In this document: in pieces, positions 47,071 through 58,900 of the stretch
How the letters are laid out: each line of letters starts with the position of its first letter
How positions within the stretch are numbered: the first letter of the stretch is position 1
The notes under the pieces: generated by a model
The model's input: the letters and a program-made list of their open reading frames with translations, nothing else
Databases searched by the model: none
Told to the model about the DNA's origin: nothing
Assembly (NCBI GenBank): GCA_964036665.1
Contig: OZ038528.1
Location: 19,207,245 to 19,271,244 of the forward strand
Reading direction: 5' to 3'
DNA: 64,000 bases
DNA from: Gordius sp. MW1
Taxonomy: Eukaryota; Nematomorpha; Gordioida; Gordea; Gordiidae
Program-made: the position numbers and the translations under genes

Positions 47071-47347
47071 TGCGGTATTTTAGAGATTGGCGACATCAAG
47101 TAACCAATTGAAAAAACACATCGAATTTTCAGAATTATTTATCTATTCCACTTTTTATCCGCTAAATCCGCGATCACATTACTTCTCTGGATATTCCATT
47201 TTCATTCACTACATCCGCAATCACATCACATCTTTAAATATTATATTTATTCATTCCATTCGCGATCAACTCACACTTTTATACTTTTGTATTATTTACT
47301 ATGATGTTAGATATTTAAATATAGATAAAAAATTGCATATCATTACA
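47071..47347 (+). repeat. Element A 5' LTR
   Basis: Begins TGCGGTATTTTAGA and ends CATTACA; immediately followed by TGGTGACCTACCGAC, a primer-site-like sequence related to that of element B, with an ATG inside it at 47361. Confidence 0.85.
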
Positions 47348-48170
47348 TGGTGACCTACCGACATGAGGGAAACAACACCAGACTCCAATGAAGTAAGAGA
47401 AAGCGCAGTTCACGTAAGGATTCCTGAATTTCATTCTAAAAATGTACGTCGCAAGTAGAAGCCGTGTTCCATACACGCAACATATCCTCTCAGAAGACCA
47501 AGTATTCCTAACTAGTTGAGTCGCTACCCCTAGAAGTCGCAGAGGAGGTGACAGATCTCATATTCGCGGTTTCAGAATCTGCTCCATATGACAAACTGAA
47601 GGAGGCAGTCCTAAAAAGATTGGGAGACAGTGATGAGAAGAGGATTAGGAATTTATTCAAAGAGATTTTCTTTGGCGACCGCACACCCTCACAGTTGTTA
47701 AGGTATTTAAAATCTCGTCTAGGTAACAACATGATGGACGAAAAGATCCTTCGAAGTCTGTGGATCGATAAGCTGCCGCAGCAGTCAACCAGTATTCTAG
47801 TCACATTGGGTGATGACCAACCGCTGGACAAAATTGCGGAAGTTTCCGACAGAGTCTACGAAACTTTTGCATCTAGCAGTATAACATAAGTAAACAAGCC
47901 CCACAACAATCAAGCAAATGAAATGCAGGAGCTATACAAGGCAATTTCGAACGTGGAATTGAAGGTTAATCAGTTAACAAACAGACCAGAAGGATTTTTT
48001 AGAGCTCGGAGACAAACAAGTAGATCAAGATCCTCATCAAGACAACGAACAGTAACGCTTGTTGGTACCATTTTAAATTCGGAAAGGAAGCGAAGAAGTG
48101 TGTGCAGCCATGCAGCTTTAACACCAACCCCCAACCAAAAAAACTGACAGGCCGTTCCATATGGGCGACT
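47348..48170 (+). pseudogene. Element A gag remnant
   Basis: Gag of the type whose core reads KLKEAVLKRLGDSDEKRI, GDRTPSQLLRYLKSRLG and LRSLWIDKLPQQSTSIL (47590-47800), all recognisable and aligned with element B's gag. The frame is broken around 47455-47520 and again after 47889. A C-terminal cysteine motif (CSHAALTP) is damaged. Confidence 0.8.
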
Positions 48171-48179
48171 ATGGGAAAC

Positions 48180-48666
48180 GGCCGTAGCCGCCTATCCTAT
48201 CTTTTCGACCGGTCTACCCAACGGAAATACTTCGTGGATACAGGAGCTGAAGTTAGCGTCATTCCACCCCCTCCCAAACCATTGATCCCGTCTGGTCCAA
48301 CTCTACAAGCGGCTAATCAAACCAACATTCACGGTCCTCATGAGCTTTTTTACTGCCCGAGATTTTAAAAAGCTACGATAGCTTTATGAGAAACACATTA
48401 GAATTTTTAGTCGCTAACGTACACACCCCTATAATTGGATCTGACTTATTATAACACTATAAGTTAATTATGGACATCAACAATAAACGACTTATAGATA
48501 GCACCACCCAATTATCATCGAAAGGAACATCCTCACCACACAAGACATTCGGTATCCGTGTAGCACTCAACAATCACAGCACAAAATTCGATGCAATTCT
48601 GCAGGAATTCCCGTCACTTATATCCCCTCTAAACTTCCACCGTCAGATTCCACCTCATGATGTACT
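48180..48666 (+). pseudogene. Element A protease remnant
   Basis: YLFDRSTQRKYFVDTGAEVS with the catalytic DTGA near 48240, followed by PTLQAANQTNIHG. Frame changes follow at about 48366. The region is cut by the hAT copy starting at 48667 and picks up again at 50132. Confidence 0.8.
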
Positions 48667-50123
48667 TAGAGACCTGCAAAATCGATTTTTTTAAGGCCCG
48701 GCCCGGGCCCGAATTTAAAATGGGGAAATAGGCCCGACCCGGGCCCGAATTTTAACATCTTTAAAAATAAGGCCCGGGCCCGGCCCGGAATTTTTATAAT
48801 TGCAGGAATTTAATCAAACTTAATTTTGGTAAAATTTTTAATAAAAAGATAAAACGCACATAATAAAATTATAAATCGATGATGAAACTATTTTGATGCA
48901 AAAAAAACACAGGCATTAAAAATTTCCGCGTTTAAATTTGTTCTCCGTTCTTCATAAATCCGGCCCGCTGACTAAAAACACCTCTTACTCGAGGCAGATG
49001 AAGAAGGTGTCGAAAAAATCTTAAAACAAGGGAGCTAAGCGCTAGAAATTGACCACTCTGGTCTTTCCACTACGCCTCTGGATTTCGAATCAAATCGAAT
49101 ATTTTTAGTATTCCATTTGGATTCAATATTTTTATTTGAAAAAATGCTCGATTCGAGAGTCGTACAATATTAAAATAATGATTCGAATTCGATTCGAAAA
49201 AAATTTAATATTCGTTCGATTATTTTTCAAGGTTTTTAATTCCTGAATATAGCTATAAATGAATTTATTCATAAAAATGCAAAGATTGAATATAAAAATA
49301 TTAAAGGCGAAAATGATAAAATATCGATATTTTAGTAAGTCTTTGTTTGTTATATAAGGCAAACTTGGACGATGATTGCAGGTTGCAAATTCGATGATTT
49401 ATTATGGTCCCAAACCATTAACTTATTTTTATTCTTCAATATCAAAATTATTTAAATTAATATAGTCTCTAATTAAAACTTCGCCTATATGGGATAAATT
49501 AGAGTTTTTCTATTATTTAGTTTCGGTACCCGTACAACGGGTTATTTTCTTGTTTCATTATAAATCTAGAATGTTTACGTAATAAAATCTCGGCATATAT
49601 ATAAGGTTAATGCATATGAAAATATATTATTTATAATTTAATTATTTATGTTAAAGTTTAATGGATAAGTACAGAAAATGAAAATAAATATTAAATAATA
49701 GTTGACCTAAAATGTTAGCAATATTGGAAATTTTTTTTGAAGTTGATCCCCTTACTCTATGTAAAGTGATATTTTTCTATTTTGGGTATGCTTATAAAAT
49801 TTAAATTTAGTGATCGGAGAAAATAACTAATTTGCGGAAAGATGAAATCAGCTTAATTATTTTCGTCTTGTATTTTTAACATAACTATCAAGTATAAATA
49901 AGATTTCGAATTCCTTTTTAAATTTTTTGTAATTATTGTTTTAAACAGAACAAAGAACTACCTAGGCTACGACTTCTAAATTATTTACTTCTAAATTATT
50001 CCGGGCCCGGCCTATAATTTATGAATTAGGCCCGGCCCGGCCCGGAATTTTAAAGTTTCAAAATTTAAGGCCCGGGCCCGGGCTTTTCCGGGCCGGGCCG
50101 GGCCACGGGTCGCCTGGTCTCTA
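48667..50123 (-). mobile_element. hAT transposon, copy 2, inserted in element A
   Basis: Same TAGAGACCTGCA ends and GGCCCGG subterminal arrays as the copy beside VAC14, in opposite orientation. Perfect 8-bp duplication GATGTACT (48659-48666 and 50124-50131). A decayed transposase C-terminus lies on the minus strand around 48890-49090. The interior carries a run rich in ATTCGAATC-like sequence. 1457 bp, longer than copy 1. Confidence 0.9.
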
Positions 50124-50131
50124 GATGTACT

Positions 50132-50880
50132 CCACCACATATTAACGAAAGGACCAGCTCAGTACGCACGTCCAAGAAGACTAACGGCGGAAAAGTTGAA
50201 CGTCGCGAAAAAAGAATTCAAATATATGTTGAATTATGAATCATTCAGAAATCAGAAAGCAACTGGGCAGCCCCATTGCATTTGGCCACCAAAAAGACAC
50301 ATGATTGGAGACCTTGTGGAGACTACAGAGGTCTGAATAAAGTTACAATACCGGACAGATATCCCATACCACACATACATGACTTTACTGCCAATCTTCA
50401 TAATAAAAGCATCTTCTCCATGCTGGACCTCGTAAGAGCTTACCATCACATCCCCGTAGCGCCAAAGGACGTATGCAAAACAGCCGTCACAACACCTTTC
50501 GGCTGCGGATTCACAAGAATGCCGTCCACGCAGCACAGACTTTCCAACGATTCATTGATGAAGTCCTAAGAGGGTTAGATTGCGTTTACGCGTACATTGA
50601 TGAAATCCTCATAGCCAGCGCATCAGAGCAGGAACACAAACAGCACTTGAGAATCGTTCTTCAACGATTGCAAAAGTATGATCTTAGAATCAACCCTCCG
50701 AAGAGCAAATTCGGAGTTGGCGAACTCGAATTTCTCGGACATCAGGTATCAAGCACTGGAATTGCCCCACTACTGGACAAAGTCAATGCCATCAACGAGT
50801 TTCCCTTGCCTAATTCACTAAAGAGGCTCTGGAGATTTCTAGGAATGATAAATTTCTATCGTAGATTTCTACCGGAATAG
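50132..50880 (+). pseudogene. Element A reverse transcriptase remnant
   Basis: Recognisable blocks: [61 protein letters not shown] (catalytic YxDD has become YIDE), [26 protein letters not shown] frame change lies near 50500. The changed catalytic Asp and frame breaks show it is dead. Confidence 0.85.
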
Positions 50881-51740
50881 CCAACACCCTTCAACCTCAC
50901 ATCGATTTGCTGAAGAAGTCTAAAAAGTCTGTAACCTTCAACGACGCTCAGGTCAAGGCGTTTGAAAAAGCAAAAGCTTAGCGAATTTTCATACTAACCC
51001 AAACGGACCCCCTCACAATAATCACACTAACCACTGTTGCATCAGACACGGCGGTTGGAGCAGTTTTGGAGCAAACCATTTCGGAGAAGGTATACCCATT
51101 AGCATTCTTCTCAGATAAATTACAACCCGCTCAGAACCGGTCCAGCACTTTTGGCCGCGAACTTCTCGCAATCTATTTGGCCATATAGCATTTCCGCCAC
51201 ATCTTAGAAGGTCGTAGTTTCACCATTTATACCGACCAAACCACTCACCTACGCATTTAACGCAAAACCCGACCAGTAATCCCCGAGAAAAACAAGACAG
51301 TTGGACCTCATCTCGCAATATACTACTGACATACGATTCATTAAAGGCGAAAGCAACACAGTAGCTGACGCTCTATCCCGGATGGAAATAGATTCTATCA
51401 AATTACCAAAAATTCCGGATTTGGAGGAAATTAGCAAGCACCAGAGGACCGATGAATCTTTAGAAGGTCCAAAAAACTCATCATCCCTAAAGTTTCAACT
51501 AATGCCCATTCCCGGATCGAGCAGAGTCTTGTGTGGCCTCTCAACCACAAAGCTTCGACCGGTCATACCGGAAGCACTCATAAATAACAGTTTTTGCTTA
51601 TTTTCCCGCCATTTCACACCCAGGCAAACGCGCCACTCTGAAATCGAGTAGTCTGGCTGTCAATAAACAAAGACGTCGTTAGATGGGCAAGAACTTGTGA
51701 AAGGTGCCAACGAAGCAAGGTATTTCGACATATACTTACA
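50881..51740 (+). pseudogene. Element A RNase H and integrase N-terminal remnant
   Basis: RNase H pieces include ASDTAVGAVLEQ-like sequence near 51040 and a YTD block near 51230 with a stop; then YTTDIRFIKGESNTVADALS (51310-51375). Downstream, partial HHCC integrase sequence ends at the left border of an inverted-repeat insertion. Confidence 0.75.
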
Positions 51741-53475
51741 GTAGTGGTGGGAAAAAGTTAAGCGTGAGTCACGCCCAGGTCAACTTTAGGCTAGGTTAGA
51801 GGTTCCCTGAAAACCTGTAAGGTCTTTTAGAAACGCTAACCTCTGCCTTGAGGTTAGAGGTCAAAATTAACCTTAAACCTAGAGGTCAATTAGAAGCTTA
51901 TAGCTTAGGTTAGAGCGAAAAATTAACCTAAACGCTATGAGGTTGGTAAATAGCAGAGTTGTTAAGGTGCGAGCACGCTTTTTTATAACGAAGAACGAGT
52001 GCGGGTGCCCGCACCTGATTAAGTCGGTGCGGGTGCGCAATTGCGCTCCTGTTTTGCGCACATTAGACAATTTATTAATTTTTCGAAATTGTATTATATC
52101 GCATATTTTACAAACAAAATTTCTACTGATTTTATATAACATATATCTATGTTCCTGGTGGAGAAGATAACAAGGCGGGAAATTGGTTACTATCGATAGA
52201 CAATAAAAATAATCTAACCGCGATATTTCACATTATTCACGTATTTACTTTATCATACAATAAAATATTTAAATAATGATAATATATTTAATTCAGCGTT
52301 TTTTGGAATATTGTCATCTCCCGTTACTATCTTAATATTTCAAACACTTTTAAACCTATCTTTGCTATCGTAAGTTTAATCACATATAATGTCTAATTAC
52401 AATTAATTTTCATTAAAATATATTAAATTAGTTAATTAATTTTAATTATTAATTTGTATTATTGTATTGGTTGTCATAGTACTCCTTATCCAATTTTTTA
52501 CTCTTTTCTTTTCGCACTGCTTATATATAACACTTTAATATGATAGTGAGTTATGGATATTGAAGAATCAAGCATAAATGTAGCAATCACATCATGCATG
52601 AAAATTTTTCCATTTCCAAAATATGCTAATATGTTAAAACTTAAAGTTAATCAGCATAATACACTTAATTTTGAGGTGCAATGTCTTTTATGCAATGTCA
52701 AAGACTTCTTCTAGATCTTGTTTCAATTTGACTAGGCATCTAGAAGTAATCTTGTTACTTATTTTTATATAAAAATTATTTAAATAAAAAATTTATAGAG
52801 ATTTCATAATAGTACTTTACAAAAGCTTACAAATGAAAATGAGAAAAAGAAAATTTTAGATAAATATTTATATACTGTAATATTTCAACTTAACTACGGT
52901 CTTTTAGCACTTTGTCTGCTTAATTTTGCTCATATATAATATATAATCGAAATTTTAATATTTATTCCAATTAAAATTAAGGCAAATTTAACTAAAAATA
53001 TAATATAATTTTAATGTATATTAATTCTTTAATTTTTAAAAAAAATTCGATTTGGGTTTTTAATACATTCCTACCTCTATCGAGTGTTTTATTTACAATT
53101 GCCACAATGAAAGTTCTTAATACCTTTTAAAATATAGAAGCAATTTCAATTACATATTATATATGATCAAAATCAAGCAGAAAAATGCTAAAAGACCGTA
53201 GTTAAGTTGAAATTTTACAGTATATAAAAAAAATATTGACCTTAGGTGAATTAAATTAACCTAAAGGTTTATTATAGGCTAGCTCTATTTACCAACCTCA
53301 TAGCGTTTAGGTTAATTTTGCGCTCTAACCTAAGCTATAAGCTTCTAATTGACCTCGAGGTTTAAGGTTAATTTTGACCTCTAACCTCGAGGCAGAGGTT
53401 AGCGTTTCTAAAAGACCTTAGAGGTTTTTTGAAAAGCCTAACCTATTAGGTTCATTCGACAAAACCTGAGGTTTT
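51741..53475. mobile_element. Element with ~220-bp terminal inverted repeats inside element A
   Basis: Left arm about 51745-51965, right arm about 53255-53475, mutually inverse. Landmarks are AGCTTATAGCTTAGGTTAGAG and ACGCTATGAGGTTGGTAAATA with their inverses. The left end starts CAGTAGTGGTGGGAAAA, the right end inverse is CTTAGTGAAGGGAAAA; such CAGTGGTG-type ends suit hAT elements. The interior near 52660-52730 has a damaged CX2C...H stretch (QCLLCNVK) that could be a BED finger. Element A's integrase sequence resumes at about 53488, but I could not find a clean duplication. Confidence 0.7.
52868..53230. mobile_element. Palindromic element nested in the inverted-repeat element
   Basis: Arms 52868-52950 and about 53145-53230 are inverse copies; both contain TTCAACTTAACTACGGTCTT and TATATACTGTAA or their inverses. 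About 360 bp in total with no coding capacity. Confidence 0.7.
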
Positions 53476-54480
53476 CCCTTCACTAAGTAAAAGTATCCGG
53501 AACCTTCGCTCAACCCGACGCCCGTTTTGCACACATCCACATAGACTTAGTAGGATCACTACCACCGTCAAACGGATATAGGCATAAATTAACAGCAGTG
53601 GACGATTCACCAGATGGCCCATGACTACTCCATTAAATGACACATCCACGGAGGTTATCGAGAAAAAGCTGATAGAGCACTGGATTGCGAACTTCGGCGT
53701 ACCACATACAATTACTACTGACAGAGGATCACAGTTCCAATCATCTCTCTTCCGCGAACTTTCCAATCTCGTAGGATGCACACATATTAAAACAACTGCC
53801 TACCATCCCGCAGCAAACGGACTTGTCGAACGATTCCACAGACAACTTAAAGATTCGTTAAAAGCCGCCGGCGAGAGAAATGGAACGAAATATTACCATT
53901 AATATTATTAGGTTAACGTTCAATTATTAAAGAAGACATAGGAGCATCAACAGAAGAATTGGTGTACGGTACGAGATTACGACTACCAGGAGACTTCTTT
54001 CTAAAAACCGAACCTGACCCATTACAACATCATTTCGTTGACAAGCTCAGGAGGACCATGGCAAAAATTTCTTACCCCATACCAAAACACCATGCCACAA
54101 CAAAAGAACAAGTTAGCAGCGATCTGGTCGAAGCAACCCACGTTTTTGTCAGAAACGACGCTGTGCGTATGCCACTCTCTCCAACGTATGACGGTCCTTA
54201 CAAAGCATTGAAACGCGAACCAAAATACTTCGCCCTAGAAAAAAAATGGTAAAAGAGATTCAGTCTCATTAGACAGATTAAAACCATGCCATTTAAGTAG
54301 AGAGGAACCATTTTTTCAGATCGCCGACGAAACTCAAGCTGAAGCAAGGACCAAGAGGCGGAAGAACCAGCCAAACTAACTAAAAAAGGCAGAAAAGTCT
54401 ATTGGCCCAAAAATCTTCGTAAATACATCACATAAGTTTTAGCTAATTTTTATCGACATATTTAAAAACCTTAAATATAT
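53476..54480 (+). pseudogene. Element A integrase core and C-terminus remnant
   Basis: HIDLVGSLPPSNGY (near 53540), [34 protein letters not shown] (core with D and E present), then VYGTRLRLPGDFF, HVFVRNDAV and YDGPYKALKREPKYF, as in element B. Frames break around 53600, 53900 and 54250. A polypurine tract GGAAGGGGAGTAT spans the point where element B inserted. Confidence 0.85.
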
Positions 54481-54493
54481 CTGGAAGGGGAGT

Positions 54494-54828
54494 TGTAGAG
54501 GCTCTTTCGCACTCTACTTTCCCTTGACCCCGTCTAGGCGAATTCTATCACATGATTTTTATTTTAATAGCCCCTCGCTTGTACTTAACCATCACGTGAT
54601 TTTTATTTTAATAGCCCCTCGCTTGTACTTAACCATCAGGTGATTTTTATTTTAATAGCCCCTCGCTTGTACTTAACCATCACGTTATTTTTTATTTTAA
54701 CCTCGCTTGTATTCAATCATCGCCGGATTATTCAAATTATAATGGGCTCGCGCAGCTAGATAAGCACAACTTTTAAAACTAACATTGATTATTCGTTTTT
54801 TCGCTTAATAATGAAATAAACCACTTCA
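54494..54828 (+). repeat. Element B 5' LTR
   Basis: TGTAGAGGCTC...CCACTTCA. Contains three to four units of about 44 bp built around CACGTGATTTTTATTTTAAT and AGCCCCTCGCTTGTACTTAA; such internal repeats may hold regulatory sites (CACGTG is an E-box). Confidence 0.95.
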
Positions 54829-54830
54829 TT

Positions 54831-54875
54831 TGGTGACCCCGACGTGATTTGAACACGCAACCTTCTGATTTGGAG
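54831..54875 (+). promoter_or_regulatory. Element B primer-binding site, extended match to tRNA-Trp
   Basis: TGG followed by TGACCCCGACGTGATTTGAA and onward to GGAG matches the inverse complement of the 3' half of animal tRNA-Trp for about 42 nt with one mismatch (CTGATTTGGAG for CTGATCTGGAG), far beyond the usual 18 nt. Two bases (TT) separate it from the LTR. The gag frame runs through it. Confidence 0.75.
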
Positions 54876-55643
54876 GTTAAAAGCGAAAATGCCACATATT
54901 TTAAACTGCCACAGTTTAACAATATAAACCCCCGCTCATGGTTCATCCAAATAGAGGCTCTTTTCTTGGTAAGAAAGATAAAAAGCGAAGCTACCAAAGT
55001 TGGGTACTTAATAGAAGCCTTGCCACTGGAAATAACCATCGAAATTCAAGATATCCTACAAAATATGCCCGACATTTTACCCTATACAACCATGAAAGCA
55101 GCCATCATAGACCGCACTAGCCAATCCGATTCTGCTAGACTTCGTGCTCTTCTCACAACTGTCGAATTAGGAGATCGCACCCCATCCCAGCTTCTGCGTT
55201 TCATGAAAAATCTTCTGGGAACGAATTCCATGGATGAACGAGTTCTTAAAGAACTTTGGTTAGAAAAACTTCCAAAAAACATGACCGGCATTTTGGCAAT
55301 TGTTTCTGACGAGCAGTCCCTCTCCAAATTGGCCGAAACTGCGGACAAAATTGTAGAGACCTACCACAACTCCACATGTCCAATTGTAAATGTAGTCACG
55401 GAAGATGAATCGACTCGGCTTAGGGAGATGATTGCAAAACTCACACAGGAGGTACAAAATTTAAAAATCTCAATCAATAGGCCACGTGATCGTTCCAACT
55501 CGGGACGCCGCAATCCCTCTACCGTTCGCCACCCTAGCGCGCATATTCAACCAAATATACTTTGTTGGTACCATTACCGCTTTAAAGACAAGGCGCTCAA
55601 ATGCGTGCAACCTTGCGCATTTAACCCCTCCTCGACAAACTAG
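54837..55643 (+). CDS. gag: Element B Gag
   Basis: An open frame from just inside the primer site; alignment with element A's gag puts the start at TTG 54849, where A has ATG; no in-frame ATG occurs until about residue 75. Matrix/capsid-like sequence: FKLPQFNNINPRSWFIQIEA, then GDRTPSQLLRFMKNLLGTNS, LKELWLEKLPKNMTGILAIV, then a Ser/Arg-rich stretch and the family cysteine motif CWYHYRFKDKALKCVQPC (His/Cys spacing unlike a CCHC knuckle but usual for this gypsy lineage). The protease frame follows at a different phase, so frameshifting is implied. Confidence 0.85.
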   Translation, partial: PRRDLNTQPSDLEVKSENATYFKLPQFNNINPRSWFIQIEALFLVRKIKSEATKVGYLIEALPLEITIEIQDILQNMPDILPYTTMKAAIIDRTSQSDSARLRALLTTVELGDRTPSQLLRFMKNLLGTNSMDERVLKELWLEKLPKNMTGILAIVSDEQSLSKLAETADKIVETYHNSTCPIVNVVTEDESTRLREMIAKLTQEVQNLKISINRPRDRSNSGRRNPSTVRHPSAHIQPNILCWYHYRFKDKALKCVQPCAFNPSSTN

Positions 55644-55682
55644 TAGACCACCCAGGGATGGCGACGCCTGGACTTGGTCTAA

Positions 55683-55972
55683 AACTTAGTCGCCTATTTT
55701 AAATATTCGACAAATCCACGGGTCAGCGATTTCTCATTGACACAGGCGCAGAAATTTCCGTTATTCCGCCTTCTCGAGACCATTCCTTGACCCCTTCATA
55801 TGTGCAACTTCAGGCCGCCAATTCTACCCCTATCAAAACATATGGCCAAAAGCTTTTCACTTTGGACCTCGGCCTACGCAAAGAATTTAGATGGATTTTT
55901 ACAATAGCAGACGTTAAACAGCCAATCATCGGAGCCGATTTTCTTAATCACTACCATCTAGTAGTTGATAAA
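55683..55972 (+). pseudogene. Element B protease, split from RT by R4
   Basis: GQRFLIDTGAEISVIPPSRD (DTGA active site) and ADVKQPIIGADFLNHYHLVV. A TAA codon sits just upstream (about 55695) where relatives have an aromatic residue. The frame continues to GTTGATAAA at 55972, where repeat R4 begins; RT sequence resumes at 59827. Confidence 0.85.
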
Positions 55973-58900
55973 TACGCCCTTCGGGCGTAACTGGGGGCTT
56001 CGCCCCCAGACCCCCTTGGGGGCTTCGCCCCCAAACCCCCTGCTGGGGGCTCCGCCCCCAGTTTCCCGTTGGGGGCTCTGCCCCCAAACCCCCATCTCCT
56101 GGGGGCTCCGCCCCCAGACCCCCGGAGAAGGGGGAGAAGGGAAGGGGGGGGGGAAGGGAAGAGGGGACGACTCATCTATTCTACGTATAAATGTAGCTTA
56201 TTTGCTATGCAATTTATGGGCGAGAAAGGTGAGAAGGGGCGAGAATGCCTATAGGGGGGTATTAAATGCAAAAGAATTGGACTGACGGGCATAGGTAGGT
56301 ATCAATGTTAGCCAAAAAAACGTAAAATTTTATTTTGATTTACAATTTGACGAAGCGGGAAAATATAAATGAGTTAAGTGTATAAATATCGGCTGGATAA
56401 AGTATATAAATATCATCTTTATTTTTTATTTTTTAATTAATGAAATTAGGTTAAACATTTTAGGTTAGGAGGGTGAAGGGGCTAAAATGTAACTCTTGGA
56501 GGAAGCTTTATTGAAATTTTTTGTCATTTAGTGGGGGGGGACTAGTTTTGCCTGGGTTTTGCTTGGTCGACCTTTAGCCCCTAAATGACGAAAATAAAAT
56601 TTTTCAATGAAAAAACCCGTAAAAATTAAAAATTGTAGGTTTGGCCCCCCCCTGATTGAAATTTTAAACGTTTCGCCTCCCCCCCAAACCAAAACCTGGC
56701 TACGTCCATGTACCGTCTGATCAATTAAATTTCATTTTTGATGAACATATTTTTACGATAAAATGTTTTTTAAAAGTGTACTGAATTATAGAGTTAGACG
56801 TCATTTATAATAGGTTCATATGGAAAACATAACATTATACAAAGACATTTGGAATATATTAAAAATGTATTTAAAAAGGAGAAATTAATGTTTATTAAAT
56901 GAAAGATTAAATTATTGAAGGAGAGATTAATGTTTATTAAATGATAAAAGAGGCGTTAAATAACAGAGATTAGATAAGGTATATACATAAGAAGTGGGGT
57001 CAGCATAAGGAGGCTGGATTATTACCAAAAGTTCCGAGAAGATTGAATACATTAAAATATAAAGCTAGAAAAAATGCAACCATTTCATTTTTAAGTTAAA
57101 CTGTTTGAACCAAAACAAAATCTAGTGGAACGTTATTGTAAGTAAAGGAAAACTTTAAATTAGTATGCCCTAATTCGCAGTTAATTAAATTTTAATTTTC
57201 TAATTTAAAAGATTTAAAAATAAATAGCCCTATAAATATTTGATTGATATAAACAGCTGACTTGGCGCTCTAAGTGTATTTGCCTGAAGTGAGGGGGAAT
57301 AGAAGAGTAACTACCTCCTTCCCCCCCCTTTCCCTCCGTTAAAACTAAACGCACACACTATCCCCCCTTTCCCTCCGTTAATTTGCCAAAAGCATATAAA
57401 AATCAATAATAATAAAAAGGGGTTGAGGGATGATCTCCTCCACTCCCGCCCCCTAATAATACCAACTCAGCGGTGGAAGGGTAAGATAGGGAGGGGTAGG
57501 GGTTTAACGTATAATCAATATAAAAATAAAATAAATAATATTCAAAAAACAAATTTAAAATAAAAACTTACATTGGACATAAATAGTGAGGTTTTGAATG
57601 CTCGAATAGTAAAGGTTAAATTCTTTTCTAGGTAACGACGGTATACTTGTAAAACTGAAACATGGTAACAACAGATGCGTTATCATTAAAAGGGCGAAAT
57701 GGACACGACTATATGGTAACTTAAGTGAACACATGTGACCTTTTCAAAGAGTATAAACAGAAACTTACGAATTGCTATCCTCCCCCCTTTTTTTTAATTA
57801 TCAGTAAGTTGTTGAAAGGCAATATTTTATCTGTTATTTTAGCAATCATTAGAAATAGGAAATGTAGATATTGTGATTTCAATCAAGTAGTTAAAGCTTT
57901 TGAATACATAAAAACTAGTTTTATGAGTTAATTTTGATAACACAAAAACTAAATGTTAATATGTTTGGGAATAATTTGTTATTGATAAGGTTTTTTTAAG
58001 TCTAGAAATGGATAAATGTCTGAAAACATTAAATTCTTACAAAAATGTTTATTGGTCAGCAGCCAACGGACGGCCAAAAAGGCTTATTATCAATGGTAGG
58101 AACAAGAACAATCATTTGTGGCTTATAATAAAAATTTTTGAAAATAAAATTTAAATATATAAAAATGCGTTAGATATTAAAAAATATGACTTTTAAAAAT
58201 AAGATGTAATAATAATTAGATTTATTAATAAGATATCTAAAAATAAAATAGTATAGATATTCAAAAATGATATAAGTCATTTTTTTAATTGGTCAGCAGC
58301 CAGGACAGGGTAGAGGTGGTTATAAATTCATAATAGTCAAAAAAACGAAAAAATAATTTTCGAATCACATTTTGGCCAATGGTCATTTTTTTCATTGGTC
58401 AGCAGCCAGGACACGGTAAAAGTGGATATAAATTTATAAGAGTCAAAACAAAAAACAAAAAAAAATTTTCGAATCACATTTTGGCCAATGGTCATTTTTT
58501 TTAATTGGTCAGTTCCAACAGATGGTCTATAAATCAGTGTTAGCGAAAAAAAACGAAAAAATAAACTTGGATTCACATTTTGGCCAATGGTCAATTTTTT
58601 CATTGGTCAGCACCCAACGGACGGCCAAAACGTCTTATTATCAATGGTAGTAACAGGAACAATCATAATAGTCGAAAAAAAACGAAAAAATAAACTTGGA
58701 TTCACATTTTGGCCAATGGTCAATTTTTTCATTGGTCAGCAGCCAACGGACGGCCAAAACGTCTTATTATCAATGGTAGTAACAGGAACAATCATAATAG
58801 TCGAAAAAAACGAAAAAATAAACTTGGATTCACATTTTGGCCAATGGTCAATTTTTTCATTGGTCAGCAGCCAACGGACGGCCAAAACGTCTTATTATCA

